64,000 nucleotides of DNA, taken from the NCBI GenBank assembly GCA_003241055.1, contig QFOD01000018.1, positions 113,922-177,921 of the forward strand, written 5' to 3'. Under the pieces are notes generated by a model. It was not told where the DNA came from and made no database searches. It worked only from the letters and a program-made list of their open reading frames with translations. Made by a program: the position numbers and the translations under genes. Every line of letters starts with the position of its first letter. Position 1 is the first letter of the stretch. This DNA comes from Roseateles depolymerans (lineage in GTDB: Bacteria > Pseudomonadota > Gammaproteobacteria > Burkholderiales > Burkholderiaceae_C). Of this stretch, positions 15,329 through 23,181 are shown piece by piece.

Positions 15329-16219
15329 ATGATCCTCCGTGCTCTGGGCCGCACCGGCCTGCAGGTGTCCGCGCTGGGCTTCGGCGCGATGCACCTGAAC
15401 GACGACCGCCGCAGCGAGGCCGAGGCCGGCACCCTGCTCAACCAGGTGCTGGATCTGGGCATCACGCTGGTCGACACCGCGCGCAGCTACGGCCTCAGCG
15501 AGGAGCGCATCGGCCGCCACCTGGCCCACCGCCGCCAGCACTTCGTGCTGTCCACCAAGGTGGGCTATGGCGTTGATGGCGTGCCCGACTGGACCTACGA
15601 CTGCATCGTCGGCGGCGTCGAGCGCGCGCTGCGCCTGATGCGCACCGACTGGCTGGACATCGTTCACCTGCACTCCTGCCCCTTGCCGGTGCTGCAGCAG
15701 GGCGACGTGGTGCGCGCCCTGAACGACTGCCGCGCCGCCGGCAAGCTGCGCGTGGCAGCCTACTCGGGCGACAACGCCGAGGCCGCGCATGCGATCACCA
15801 GCGGCGCCTTCGGCAGCCTGCAGACCTCGTTCAGCCTCTGTGACCAGACGCATCGTCTCCACCGCGCCGAACAGGCGGCCGCGGCCGGCGTGGGCGTCAT
15901 CGCCAAGCGTCCGCTCGCCGGCGCGGTCTGGCGCTTCGAGCAGCGCCCGAGCGAGCATGCCGAAGGGCACTACTGGGAGCGCTTCCGCGCCATGGGCCTG
16001 CACGAACTGCACGAAATGCCCACGGCCGACTGGGGCGACCTGGCCCTGCGATTCGCCGTGTTCCACGGCGGCGTGGCCAGCGCCATCGTCGGCACCGCCC
16101 GGCCGGAGCACCTGGCCGCCAACCTCGCCGCGCTGGCCCGAGGGCCGCTGCCGGCCGAGCTGGCAGACCTGTTGCAGCAGCGCTTTGCGCAGCACGCGGA
16201 CGGGCCGGGAATGATCTGA
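15329..16219 (+). CDS. Aldo/keto reductase
   Basis: NAD(P)-dependent oxidoreductase of the AKR superfamily, 296 aa. The ATG at 15329 gives the canonical opening MILRALGRTGLQVSALGFGAMHL; a longer frame upstream overlaps the GH13 gene and is unlikely. Family tetrad positions are visible as D in LVDTARSYGLSEERIG (with Y), K in VLSTKVGYG and H in DIVHLHSC. It resembles the sugar/aldose dehydrogenase branch. It sits 13 bp after the GH13 gene and may oxidise or reduce a released sugar, but no substrate can be assigned. Confidence 0.85.
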   Translation: MILRALGRTGLQVSALGFGAMHLNDDRRSEAEAGTLLNQVLDLGITLVDTARSYGLSEERIGRHLAHRRQHFVLSTKVGYGVDGVPDWTYDCIVGGVERALRLMRTDWLDIVHLHSCPLPVLQQGDVVRALNDCRAAGKLRVAAYSGDNAEAAHAITSGAFGSLQTSFSLCDQTHRLHRAEQAAAAGVGVIAKRPLAGAVWRFEQRPSEHAEGHYWERFRAMGLHELHEMPTADWGDLALRFAVFHGGVASAIVGTARPEHLAANLAALARGPLPAELADLLQQRFAQHADGPGMI

Positions 16220-16278
16220 CCCCTTGAGGCAGGGCGCCTGCGGGCGCCGTTCACGAAGCGCTGCCATCATGGGCGGCC

Positions 16279-17169
16279 ATGCGCTTCCGATCCACCCGCC
16301 CGGGCCGCCGCCTGCTGCTGGGCAGCATGCTGCTCGCGCCTCTGGGATGGGGCGCGCGGCGGCCGGACGAGGTCGTGCTGCCGCACCACATCAGCGCGCC
16401 CGACCCGCAACTGCCCTATGTGCGACGCCTGGTGGAGCTGGCGCTGGCCCGGGCCGGCAGCCGGCGCCAGCTGCGCCTGTTCGACCTGGAGATGGCCCAG
16501 GGCCGCAGCCTGGTGGAGCTGGCCCAGGGGCGCAGCGCCTTCGACCTGATGTGGACGGTGACCGACGCGCAGCGGGAGGCCTCGGGCCTGATTCCGGTGC
16601 GCTTCCCCATCGACCGGGGCCTGATGGGCTGGCGCCTGCTGATGATCCGGACCGACGACCAGGCGCGCTGGCGCGAGGTGCGCTCGCTGGCGCAGCTGCG
16701 TCGCTACACCGCGGGCCAGGGCCACGACTGGCCCGACACCGAGGTGCTGCGCGCCAACGAGCTGCCCGTGGCCACCAGCAGCAGCTACGACGCGCTGTTC
16801 CGCATGCTGGCGGCCGGCCGCTTCGACTACTTCCCGCGCGCCATCCTGGAGGTGGACACCGAACTGGCCGCCGCCCCACATGCCGGGCTGGCGCTGGCGC
16901 CCGATGTGATGCTGCACTACCCGGCCGCCGCCTATCTGTTCGTGAGCCCGCGCCGGCCGGAGCTTGCCCGCGAGCTCGCGCAGGGGCTGGACCTGGCCGC
17001 GGCGGACGGCAGCTTCCAGCGCCTGCATCACGAGTTCTACGGGCCGCTGCTGCGCGCCCACGCGGCCGCGCAGCAGCGCGTGATCACGCTGCGCAACCCC
17101 TTGCTGCCGCCGCAGACGCCGCTGCACCGCCGCGAGCTGTGGCTGCAGCCCGGCCGCGCGGGCGAATGA
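16279..17169 (+). CDS. Periplasmic solute-binding-like protein, unknown ligand
   Basis: A 296-residue protein with a short signal-like N-terminus containing RRLLLGSMLLAPLGWGA (possibly Tat or Sec). The rest looks like a family 3 extracellular solute-binding fold: an FDLMWTVTD strand, RGLMGWRLLMIR, and SSSYDALFRMLAAGRFDYFPRAILEVDTE, which resembles the hinge/second-lobe pattern of transporter or sensor binding domains. No permease is adjacent. It is 59 bp downstream of the aldo/keto reductase and converges with the halogenase gene. Function unknown; a sensory or scavenging role is possible. Confidence 0.65.
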   Translation: MRFRSTRPGRRLLLGSMLLAPLGWGARRPDEVVLPHHISAPDPQLPYVRRLVELALARAGSRRQLRLFDLEMAQGRSLVELAQGRSAFDLMWTVTDAQREASGLIPVRFPIDRGLMGWRLLMIRTDDQARWREVRSLAQLRRYTAGQGHDWPDTEVLRANELPVATSSSYDALFRMLAAGRFDYFPRAILEVDTELAAAPHAGLALAPDVMLHYPAAAYLFVSPRRPELARELAQGLDLAAADGSFQRLHHEFYGPLLRAHAAAQQRVITLRNPLLPPQTPLHRRELWLQPGRAGE

Positions 17170-17176
17170 GGCGCGC

Positions 17177-18694
17177 TCAGCCCCGCGGTGCGGCGCAGTG
17201 CTGGGCGATGAACTGCTGGTGCGTGGGCATCACTTCCACGCAGTTCGCGATCACCTCGCGCACGCCCTGGAGGTAGGCCTCGGTCTCGCGCTCGGCTATC
17301 AGGTCGGCCAGTGGGTGATAGCCCCGGGCGCGCAGGTTCTGCCCATGCAGCACCTGCAGCCAGCCCACCTCGGCGAACAGCTCCGCACCTTCGCGCACGA
17401 TGCGGCCGTTGCGCTGGTAGAGCGCCAGCTTGGCGGCCAGCGTGTCGGGGATGGGCATCTCGCGGCAGTAGCGCCAGAACTCGGAGTCGTCACGCTGGTT
17501 GGCGTGGTAGTGCAGGATCAGGAAGTCCCGGATGCGCTCGAACTCGAAGCGTGACAGCCGGTTGTACTCGTCGATGTCGGCCTGATCGAAGGCGGTGTGC
17601 GGGAAGAAATCGATCAGCCGCGCGATCGCCGTCTGCACGAGATGGATGCTGGTGGACTCCAGCGGCTCCATGAAGCCGCTGGCCAGGCCCATGGACACGA
17701 CGTTGCGGTTCCAGGCCTGGCGGCGCATGCCGGTCAGGAACCTCAGCAGCCGCGGCTCGGCCGTGGGGCGGCCGTCGAGCTGGCTCATCAGCACGCGCTG
17801 CGCCTCGTCCTCGGCCATGAAGCGGCTGCTGAACACATGGCCGTTGCCGGTGCGGTGCTGCAGCGGGATGCGCCACTGCCAGCCGGCACTGTGGGCGGTG
17901 GAGCGCGTGTAGGGCGTCAGCGGCGCAACGCTCTCGCAGGGCACGGCCCAGGCGCGGTCGCAGGGCAGCCAGTGCGACCAGTCTTCATAGCCTGTGCGCA
18001 GCACCTGCTCGATCAGCAGGCCACGAAAGCCCGAGCAGTCGATGAAAAGCTGGCCCGGCACGCTGCGGCCGTCGGCCAGCTTCAGCGACTCGACCCGCCC
18101 GCTGAGCCCGCTCAGGCTCGCGTCCACGATGCGGCCCTCGAGGCGTGTCACCCTGCGCGCCTCGGCATAACGGCGCAGGTAGCGCGCGTAGAGGCTGGCG
18201 TCGAAATGGAAGGCGTAGGCGATCTCGCCCAGCGGCGAGTTGCCGGCATCGGCCAGCGGACGCATGAAGCGGTTCTTCAGCGCGGCAGCCCGGGTGATGG
18301 AGTAGTCCGCCAGGTCCGCGGCGCGGCCGGCCATGTGCAGCTTGCGCCAGTAGTGCTCGAACGCGACGGTGTTGAGCGGCTGGCCGATGCGGCCGAAGCC
18401 ATGCATGTAGCGATCGCCCACCCGGCCCCAGTTCACGAACTCGATCGCCAGCTTGAACGTGGCCTGCGTCTCGCGCATGAACTCGTTCTCGTCGATCTCC
18501 AGCACCTGGTTGAAGCGCTGGATCATCGGAATGGTGGCCTCGCCCACACCGACGGTGCCGATCTCGTCGGACTCCACGACGGTGATGCTCACCTGCTGCC
18601 TCAGCAGCTTGGACAGCGCCGCGGCCGCCATCCAGCCGGCCGTGCCGCCACCGACAATGACCACCTCGCGCACCAGGGCTTGCGTGTCTTGCAT
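17177..18694 (-). CDS. Flavin-dependent (tryptophan-type) halogenase
   Basis: A 505-aa PF04820 protein. It has the FAD motif VVIVGGGTAGWMAAAAL at residues 11–27, the halogenase lysine in ATFKLAIEFVNWG (K81, equivalent to K79 of PrnA/RebH), a WxWxIP-type motif GWQWRIPLQHRTGNG, and MEPLESTSIHLVQ carrying the second catalytic glutamate. Key residues are therefore intact. The ATG at 18694 is chosen because GGAGAG lies 7 nt upstream. It follows the TonB-dependent receptor by 78 bp on the same strand. Family members next to TonB receptors in carbohydrate loci are common (BrvH is a characterised brominating example, from memory); their physiological substrate is unknown. Confidence 0.88.
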   Translation of the reverse strand: MQDTQALVREVVIVGGGTAGWMAAAALSKLLRQQVSITVVESDEIGTVGVGEATIPMIQRFNQVLEIDENEFMRETQATFKLAIEFVNWGRVGDRYMHGFGRIGQPLNTVAFEHYWRKLHMAGRAADLADYSITRAAALKNRFMRPLADAGNSPLGEIAYAFHFDASLYARYLRRYAEARRVTRLEGRIVDASLSGLSGRVESLKLADGRSVPGQLFIDCSGFRGLLIEQVLRTGYEDWSHWLPCDRAWAVPCESVAPLTPYTRSTAHSAGWQWRIPLQHRTGNGHVFSSRFMAEDEAQRVLMSQLDGRPTAEPRLLRFLTGMRRQAWNRNVVSMGLASGFMEPLESTSIHLVQTAIARLIDFFPHTAFDQADIDEYNRLSRFEFERIRDFLILHYHANQRDDSEFWRYCREMPIPDTLAAKLALYQRNGRIVREGAELFAEVGWLQVLHGQNLRARGYHPLADLIAERETEAYLQGVREVIANCVEVMPTHQQFIAQHCAAPRG

Positions 18695-18720
18695 GAACAA
18701 CTCTCCGTAGATGCGAAACA

Positions 18721-18749
18721 GCCCCTGGCCGGGCATGCCGGACAGGGGC
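18721..18749 (-). terminator. Intercistronic hairpin between receptor and halogenase genes
   Basis: GCCCCTG (18721–18727) pairs with CAGGGGC (18743–18749), and an inner CCGG/CCGG stem extends it to 11 pairs with one mismatch around a 5-nt loop. On the minus strand it is followed by the moderately T-rich TGTTTC. It could attenuate readthrough from the receptor into the halogenase, or stabilise the receptor mRNA 3' end. There is no long T-run. Confidence 0.45.
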
Positions 18750-18772
18750 CGTGGACGCGACCCGTTGCGGGA

Positions 18773-21583
18773 TCAGAACTTGTAGTTCACGCCCATCAGA
18801 TAGGTCTTGCCGTACTTGACGTTCTTGGACGGGTCCAGCGGCGACTGCTTGTACTCCGTGTAGGGCTCGTTGTTGACGTTGTTGGCCTGCAGCAGCAGCG
18901 TCACCCCCTTCAACCAGCCGTCCTGGAAGTTGTAGGAGATCTGCGCATCGGTGATGCGCTCGGCCTTGATGTAGATGAGCTGGCTGTCGCCGTACTGATC
19001 GCTGATGGAGCCGACGAAGTCGGTGCGATAACGCTGGCCGACGCGCGCCTCGAAGCCCCACTTCTCGAAGTACAGCGCCCAGCCACGGGTTTCCTTGGAC
19101 AGGCCCGGCATGGGCAGCGTCGTGGTGGTGAGGCCGCTGTTGAAGCCAGTGCTGGGCAGCTTCAGCGCGCTGTTGGTGCGCGAGTAGTTGCCCTGCAGGC
19201 CGAAGCCATCCAGCCAGTGGGTCAGCAGGTTCAGGGGCAGCGAAGCCGCCAGTTCCACGCCGCTGATGTTGCCGCCGTCGCCGTTCACCGGCGCGGTACG
19301 CAGGCCCACCGGGCTGGCCGGGGTCGGCGTGTTCGCGGTGATGTAGGGCGTGAAGTCATAGGCCTGGGGCACGCGCAGGATGTAGGTGCTGAGCTTCTTG
19401 TAGAAGCCGGCCACGCTCACATAGGCCTGCTTGCCCCAGTACTTCTCGTAGGACAGGTCCAGCGCCGTCGCACGGAAGGGCTTGAGCGTCGGGTTGCCGC
19501 CGTTGCCGCTGATCAGGTGGCTGGTGTTGTCGACATTGAAGTCCAGGCTGGCACGCATGTCGTCCAGCGTCGGGCGGGCCAGCTGACGCGCCAGGCCGAA
19601 GCGCAGCGTGTTGCCGTTGCCGAAGTCACCCACCAGATTCATGCTGGGCAGCACGTCGTAGTACTTCTTGCCCAGCGTCACCGTGCCCAGGTTGCAGACG
19701 TCATTGGGGCAGCTCTGTGTGCGGTCGGCGCTGAAGGCGGTGGAGCTCTGGTCGGTATGCACCAGCTGTGCACCGGCATTGCCGCGCACGGGGATGCCGC
19801 CGATGGAGCTGTCGATGGAGAACTTGGCGTAGCCCGTGGCCACCTTCTCGCTGACCACCCAGTTCTTGTTCGCGATGTCCGGCACCAGCTTGGAGGCGAT
19901 GGTGTAGACCGTGCCGATGGAACCGTCCGGGTTCCAGGCGATGTAGGGCGTGCCGGTCTGCGGGCCGACGGCGGCGGTGCCGCCCGGGATCGCCACGGCA
20001 GCGAACGGGTCGTTGGCCGCGCCCACCATCAGGCGGCCTTCGACATAGGTGCGGGTCTTCTTGCGATCGGAGTAGTTGAAGCCCAGCTCCATCTCGCTGA
20101 AGACGCTGCCGTTCAGGCTGCGCTTGCCGCTCAGGCGGAAGGCATTCAGCTTGTCGTCGGTGCTGGCCACCTTGGAATAGCCGGCCTGCGGCAGCGAGGC
20201 GCCACCGCCCCAGCCTTCCACGTCGGTCAGCTTGATCTTGCTGAGATCGTCCAGCGCGTACGGGAAGGTGTACTTCGCGCTCTGCACGCTGGTGCCGTCA
20301 AAGCCCGTCCACGACACGCTGCCGCACAGCGCCGGGTTGGTCTTGCAGTTGCCGGGCAGGCCAGCCGTGGTCTCGAGGTGGGGCGCCCGGCGCTTGGCCT
20401 CGGAGGTGGCCAGGTCCAGCACGCCGGTCCAGTCGCCCATCACCAGCTGGTTGTTCCAGCCGATGGAATGCACCTTGTCGTGGTTGGCGTTCACGTCGTT
20501 GCGCGACACGGCCTTGAAGCCGTTCAGCGTGCCGGCGGTGATCACACCGTTGGTCACGGTCGTCGGCGTGACGGTCGTGCCGGCGTAGTTCTGGCCCCAC
20601 TCGGGGAAGGCCGGCGCCAGCGGGATCTGCGCGCCCTGCTCCAGCTGCGTGGAGTCGAACTTGGTCGCGAACACGTCCAGCGTGCTGCTGAAGTTCTTGT
20701 TGGGCTTGTACTGCAGCGTGCCCATGAAGGCGTCGCGCTTCTGGTCGCCGCTGTCCACCAGGTCGTTGAAGCCGCCCGGCGCCTTGCCCAGCGTAGCCAC
20801 CGGGCAGCCGTTGTTGTTGCCCTGCGGGCAGACGTCGTTCACGCCCCAGGAGCTGAAGTTCTGCTGCACGCCCAGCGTTTCCTTCAGGCGCGCAAAGCCC
20901 AGCGCGACACCGATGGTGCGGTCGGCGAACTGGTCGATGTAGGCCAGGTTCACGCGCGAGCCGCTGCCGGCCGGCGTGCTCAGGCCCTTGCCCAGCTTCT
21001 CGTCGCGGTAGTTGATCGCCACCACACGCTTGGCGAAGTTCAGCGGCCGCGCCGTTTCCATGTTGATGGTGGCCGACAGGCCCTGGCCCACCAGGCCGGC
21101 GTCCGGCGTCTTGTAGAGCGTCACGCCACTCATCAGCTCGGACGGGTACTGGTCGTACTCGACGTAGCGGCTGTCGCCGGTGGACACCTGCTCGCGGCCG
21201 TTCAGCAGCGAGGTCGCGAAGTCAGGCGCGAAGCCGCGCACGCTGATGGCCGACGCGCGGCCGTTCACGCGCTGCGCCGCCACGCCCGGCAGGCGGGCGA
21301 TGGACTCGGCGATGCTGGTGTCGGGCAGCTTGCCGATGTCCTCGGCCGAGATCGCCTCGACGATGGAGTCGCTGTTGCGCTTGACCGAGATCGCGTCCTC
21401 GATGCCCTTGCGGATGCCGGTGACCGTCACGGTCTCCAGCTGCTGTGCAGGCGGCTGGGCCTGCTGGGCTGCGGCCGAAGCAGCCGCCGCCAGCAGCATG
21501 CAACCCACCGCCACCGGGTGGCTGCGGAACATCTCGCCCGCCTGGGCGCGACCCGACGCGCATTTCTGCGTGCTCTTGCTCAT
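18773..21583 (-). CDS. TonB-dependent receptor, probably for alpha-glucan oligosaccharides
   Basis: A 936-aa outer-membrane receptor. A signal sequence (about 20–40, ending ASAAAQ) is followed by LETVTVTGIRKGIEDAIS and the plug domain (about 55–170, IARLPGVAAQRVNGRASAISVRGF). The barrel ends in the outer-membrane signature GVNYKF with terminal Phe. The long SVKRN..IVEAISAEDIGKLPD plug belongs to the carbohydrate-type receptors of Caulobacter and Xanthomonas (MalA-like). The neighbours (halogenase, glucokinase, maltodextrin importer) support a role in maltodextrin uptake, which is inferred. A 28-bp imperfect palindrome lies upstream. Confidence 0.9.
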   Translation of the reverse strand: MSKSTQKCASGRAQAGEMFRSHPVAVGCMLLAAAASAAAQQAQPPAQQLETVTVTGIRKGIEDAISVKRNSDSIVEAISAEDIGKLPDTSIAESIARLPGVAAQRVNGRASAISVRGFAPDFATSLLNGREQVSTGDSRYVEYDQYPSELMSGVTLYKTPDAGLVGQGLSATINMETARPLNFAKRVVAINYRDEKLGKGLSTPAGSGSRVNLAYIDQFADRTIGVALGFARLKETLGVQQNFSSWGVNDVCPQGNNNGCPVATLGKAPGGFNDLVDSGDQKRDAFMGTLQYKPNKNFSSTLDVFATKFDSTQLEQGAQIPLAPAFPEWGQNYAGTTVTPTTVTNGVITAGTLNGFKAVSRNDVNANHDKVHSIGWNNQLVMGDWTGVLDLATSEAKRRAPHLETTAGLPGNCKTNPALCGSVSWTGFDGTSVQSAKYTFPYALDDLSKIKLTDVEGWGGGASLPQAGYSKVASTDDKLNAFRLSGKRSLNGSVFSEMELGFNYSDRKKTRTYVEGRLMVGAANDPFAAVAIPGGTAAVGPQTGTPYIAWNPDGSIGTVYTIASKLVPDIANKNWVVSEKVATGYAKFSIDSSIGGIPVRGNAGAQLVHTDQSSTAFSADRTQSCPNDVCNLGTVTLGKKYYDVLPSMNLVGDFGNGNTLRFGLARQLARPTLDDMRASLDFNVDNTSHLISGNGGNPTLKPFRATALDLSYEKYWGKQAYVSVAGFYKKLSTYILRVPQAYDFTPYITANTPTPASPVGLRTAPVNGDGGNISGVELAASLPLNLLTHWLDGFGLQGNYSRTNSALKLPSTGFNSGLTTTTLPMPGLSKETRGWALYFEKWGFEARVGQRYRTDFVGSISDQYGDSQLIYIKAERITDAQISYNFQDGWLKGVTLLLQANNVNNEPYTEYKQSPLDPSKNVKYGKTYLMGVNYKF

Positions 21584-21710
21584 CCTTGTCTCCTTGCTTT
21601 CTTGGCAACCGGCCAGACCCGCGGCCGCCGGGCCGGCTCCAAACAGCCACCCGAGGTCGAGAACCCAACATCACAGGGAGATTTGTACCAAAACTAGATT
21701 TTTGACTTCA

Positions 21711-21738
21711 TTTGCGTAAACCCTAGGAGTTGCGCAAA
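21711..21738. promoter_or_regulatory. 28-bp imperfect palindrome upstream of TonB receptor gene
   Basis: TTTGCG (21711–21716) and CGCAAA (21733–21738) are perfect inverted arms around a central self-complementary CCTAGG (21722–21727); the intervening 5-mers match partly. It lies 127 bp upstream of the receptor ATG, next to AT-rich DNA that could hold the promoter. It looks like a repressor operator, but no matching regulator gene is in the window. Confidence 0.42.
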
Positions 21739-21810
21739 AGACACCCGATTTCGGCGCGATACCAAGGGTAAACACCAGTTATTGGCCGATGAAATGCTAG
21801 AAACAACAAG

Positions 21811-21834
21811 GCGGCATGTCTTGCAACATGCCGC
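21811..21834 (-). terminator. Rho-independent terminator after glk
   Basis: A perfect 9-bp stem (GCGGCATGT at 21811–21819 and ACATGCCGC at 21826–21834) with a 6-nt loop, followed on the minus strand by CTTGTTGTTTC. It is 38 bp beyond the glk stop codon, so it probably separates glk from the receptor gene. Confidence 0.65.
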
Positions 21835-21837
21835 ACG

Positions 21838-21852
21838 TGTAATGCAACTACA
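21838..21852. promoter_or_regulatory. HexR-type 15-bp operator near glk 3' end
   Basis: TGTAATGCAACTACA has the TGTART-n3-ACTACA form and resembles the palindrome at 7905. It lies between the glk stop and its terminator, about 255 bp upstream of the receptor start. This is far for simple repression, so it may be an auxiliary site or a chance match. Confidence 0.42.
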
Positions 21853-21871
21853 GCGCCACGGAAGGCGTGTT

Positions 21872-22864
21872 TCAGCCCTCCGTCTGCGACAGGGCCAGCG
21901 CGGCGCCCGACAGCGCCGCCAGGGTGTCGGTAATCAGGGCCGTCGGTATGCCGGCCAGGAAGGGCTGGAAGCGCCCCTTGGCCTCGAAACGCCGCCGGAA
22001 GTCCGACGCGAAGAAGCGCTCACCCAGCCGCGGCACGATGCCGCCGCCGATGAACACGCCGCCACGCGCGCCCAGCGTGAGCGCCACATTGCCTGCGAAG
22101 CTGCCCAGCAACGCGCAGAACAGATCCAGGCTGCGCGAGCAGGCCGCAGACTCGCCACTCAGGCCGCGCGCAACGATCTGCTCGGTGGTGAGCGCACCCA
22201 CGTCCTCGCCCTGCCCCAGCGCCGCCGCCACGGCGCGGCACAAGACCGGCAGGCCGATGCCCGACAGCAGGCGCTCGGCCGACACATGCGGGAACTCGCG
22301 GCGGGCCTGGCGCAGCACCTCGCTCTCGAAATCGTCGCCCGGGGCCATCGTGACGTGCCCGCCCTCGCCCGGCAGCGCCACCCAGCGCTGGCCGGCGCGC
22401 ACCACCCCGCCCACGCCCAGGCCCGTGCCGGGGCCGATCACGGCCATCACCGTACCGCTTGCCGCAGCACCGGGCGCCGCCGGGGCCTGCCCCCAGGGCC
22501 GCAACTGGGCCGCCCCCAACAGGGGCAGCGACAGCGCCTGGGCCTCGAAGTCGTTCAGGCAGAGCAGCGTCTCCAGGCCCAGTTCAGCCCGCGCCTCGCG
22601 CTGCGAGAAGCTCCAGGAGGCGTTCGTCAGCTCGACCTGATCCCCCTCCAGTGCCGTGGCAAGGGCCCATGCGGCACTGCGCGGCGCGGGCTCGCCCGCG
22701 GGCCGCCCCTGCAGATAGGCCCGCACGGCCGACGCCGGGCCCGCATGACCCGCCACCGGCAGCACCCGCACATCCTCGACCGCCCCACCCGGCCCGGCCA
22801 CGACGCCGAAGCGGGCGTTGGTGCCCCCGATATCGGCAACCAGCCACGGATAGGCGGCGCTCAA
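21872..22864 (-). CDS. glk: Glucokinase
   Basis: Phosphorylates glucose released by GH13, MalQ and debranching activity (PF02685). At 330 aa it is full length. The phosphate-binding LVADIGGTNARFGVV is at the N-terminus, catalytic Asp lies in CLNDFEAQALSLP, and PGTGLGVGGVV plus EGGHVTMAP complete the active site. It is divergent from a second glucokinase domain fused to HexR. Its proposed promoter (TTGTGT, 17 bp, TACCGT) has a HexR-type box between the -35 and -10 elements. Confidence 0.93.
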   Translation of the reverse strand: MSAAYPWLVADIGGTNARFGVVAGPGGAVEDVRVLPVAGHAGPASAVRAYLQGRPAGEPAPRSAAWALATALEGDQVELTNASWSFSQREARAELGLETLLCLNDFEAQALSLPLLGAAQLRPWGQAPAAPGAAASGTVMAVIGPGTGLGVGGVVRAGQRWVALPGEGGHVTMAPGDDFESEVLRQARREFPHVSAERLLSGIGLPVLCRAVAAALGQGEDVGALTTEQIVARGLSGESAACSRSLDLFCALLGSFAGNVALTLGARGGVFIGGGIVPRLGERFFASDFRRRFEAKGRFQPFLAGIPTALITDTLAALSGAALALSQTEG

Positions 22865-22967
22865 CGCAGGCCTCCCGCTCGCGAGGCCGGCCCATGCCCC
22901 AGGGTCGCCGCCGCCCGGCCATTCATCTGTTCAAAGTTGCGCATCGTGCTTTCAATCATGATGATTC

Positions 22968-22996
22968 ACGGTAGCAAAACTACATAGTTGACACAA
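22968..22996 (-). promoter_or_regulatory. glk promoter with HexR-type box inside the spacer
   Basis: On the minus strand TTGTGT (complement of 22991–22996), a 17-bp spacer and TACCGT (complement of 22968–22973) form a candidate promoter. The 15-bp box at 22970–22984 (minus strand TGTAGTTTTGCTACC) covers the spacer and most of the -10 element, the expected place for a repressor. The box edge is 106 bp from the glk ATG. Confidence 0.5.
22970..22984. promoter_or_regulatory. HexR-type operator, glk side
   Basis: Plus-strand GGTAGCAAAACTACA matches 12 of 15 positions of the perfect palindrome at 7905 when read on the opposite strand. The 317-bp glk/glk-hexR gap (22865–23181) contains no gene; this site, the glk promoter and the site at 23062 are what can be recognised in it. 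Confidence 0.62.
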
Positions 22997-23061
22997 TAGA
23001 CAAGCACCCGAAGATCGAGCAGGCGCAATCAAACCCCATAGAGGTCAATGACTTAGATGCC

Positions 23062-23076
23062 CGTAGTGAAGCTACA
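23062..23076. promoter_or_regulatory. HexR-type operator, glk-hexR side (autoregulation)
   Basis: CGTAGTGAAGCTACA, read on the minus strand as TGTAGCTTCACTACG, agrees at 12 of 15 positions with the perfect copy. Its edge is 106 bp from the ATG of the fusion gene, the same distance as the other box from glk. This suggests the fusion protein controls itself and glk from a symmetric region. Confidence 0.58.
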
Positions 23077-23181
23077 GCATCAAACGCCAAGACGCCTCTC
23101 GCGGCAGGCGGGCCTGTCGCTTGGGCACGCACATAATCAGCGCCAACCCCGTACCCGCTCCCTGCGCGCCGCCCCGACTTC

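Noticed and set aside
16220..16278. GGCGCC-tgcg-GGCGCC hairpin as a terminator after the aldo/keto reductase
   Set aside because: Only six pairs and no T-run; such short GC palindromes are expected by chance in this composition.
17597..21697. A 1,366-codon open frame on the plus strand, antisense to the halogenase and TonB receptor
   Set aside because: It is Gln/His/Arg/Ala-rich with no domain, the typical shadow of a GC-rich gene; the minus strand has clear family motifs.
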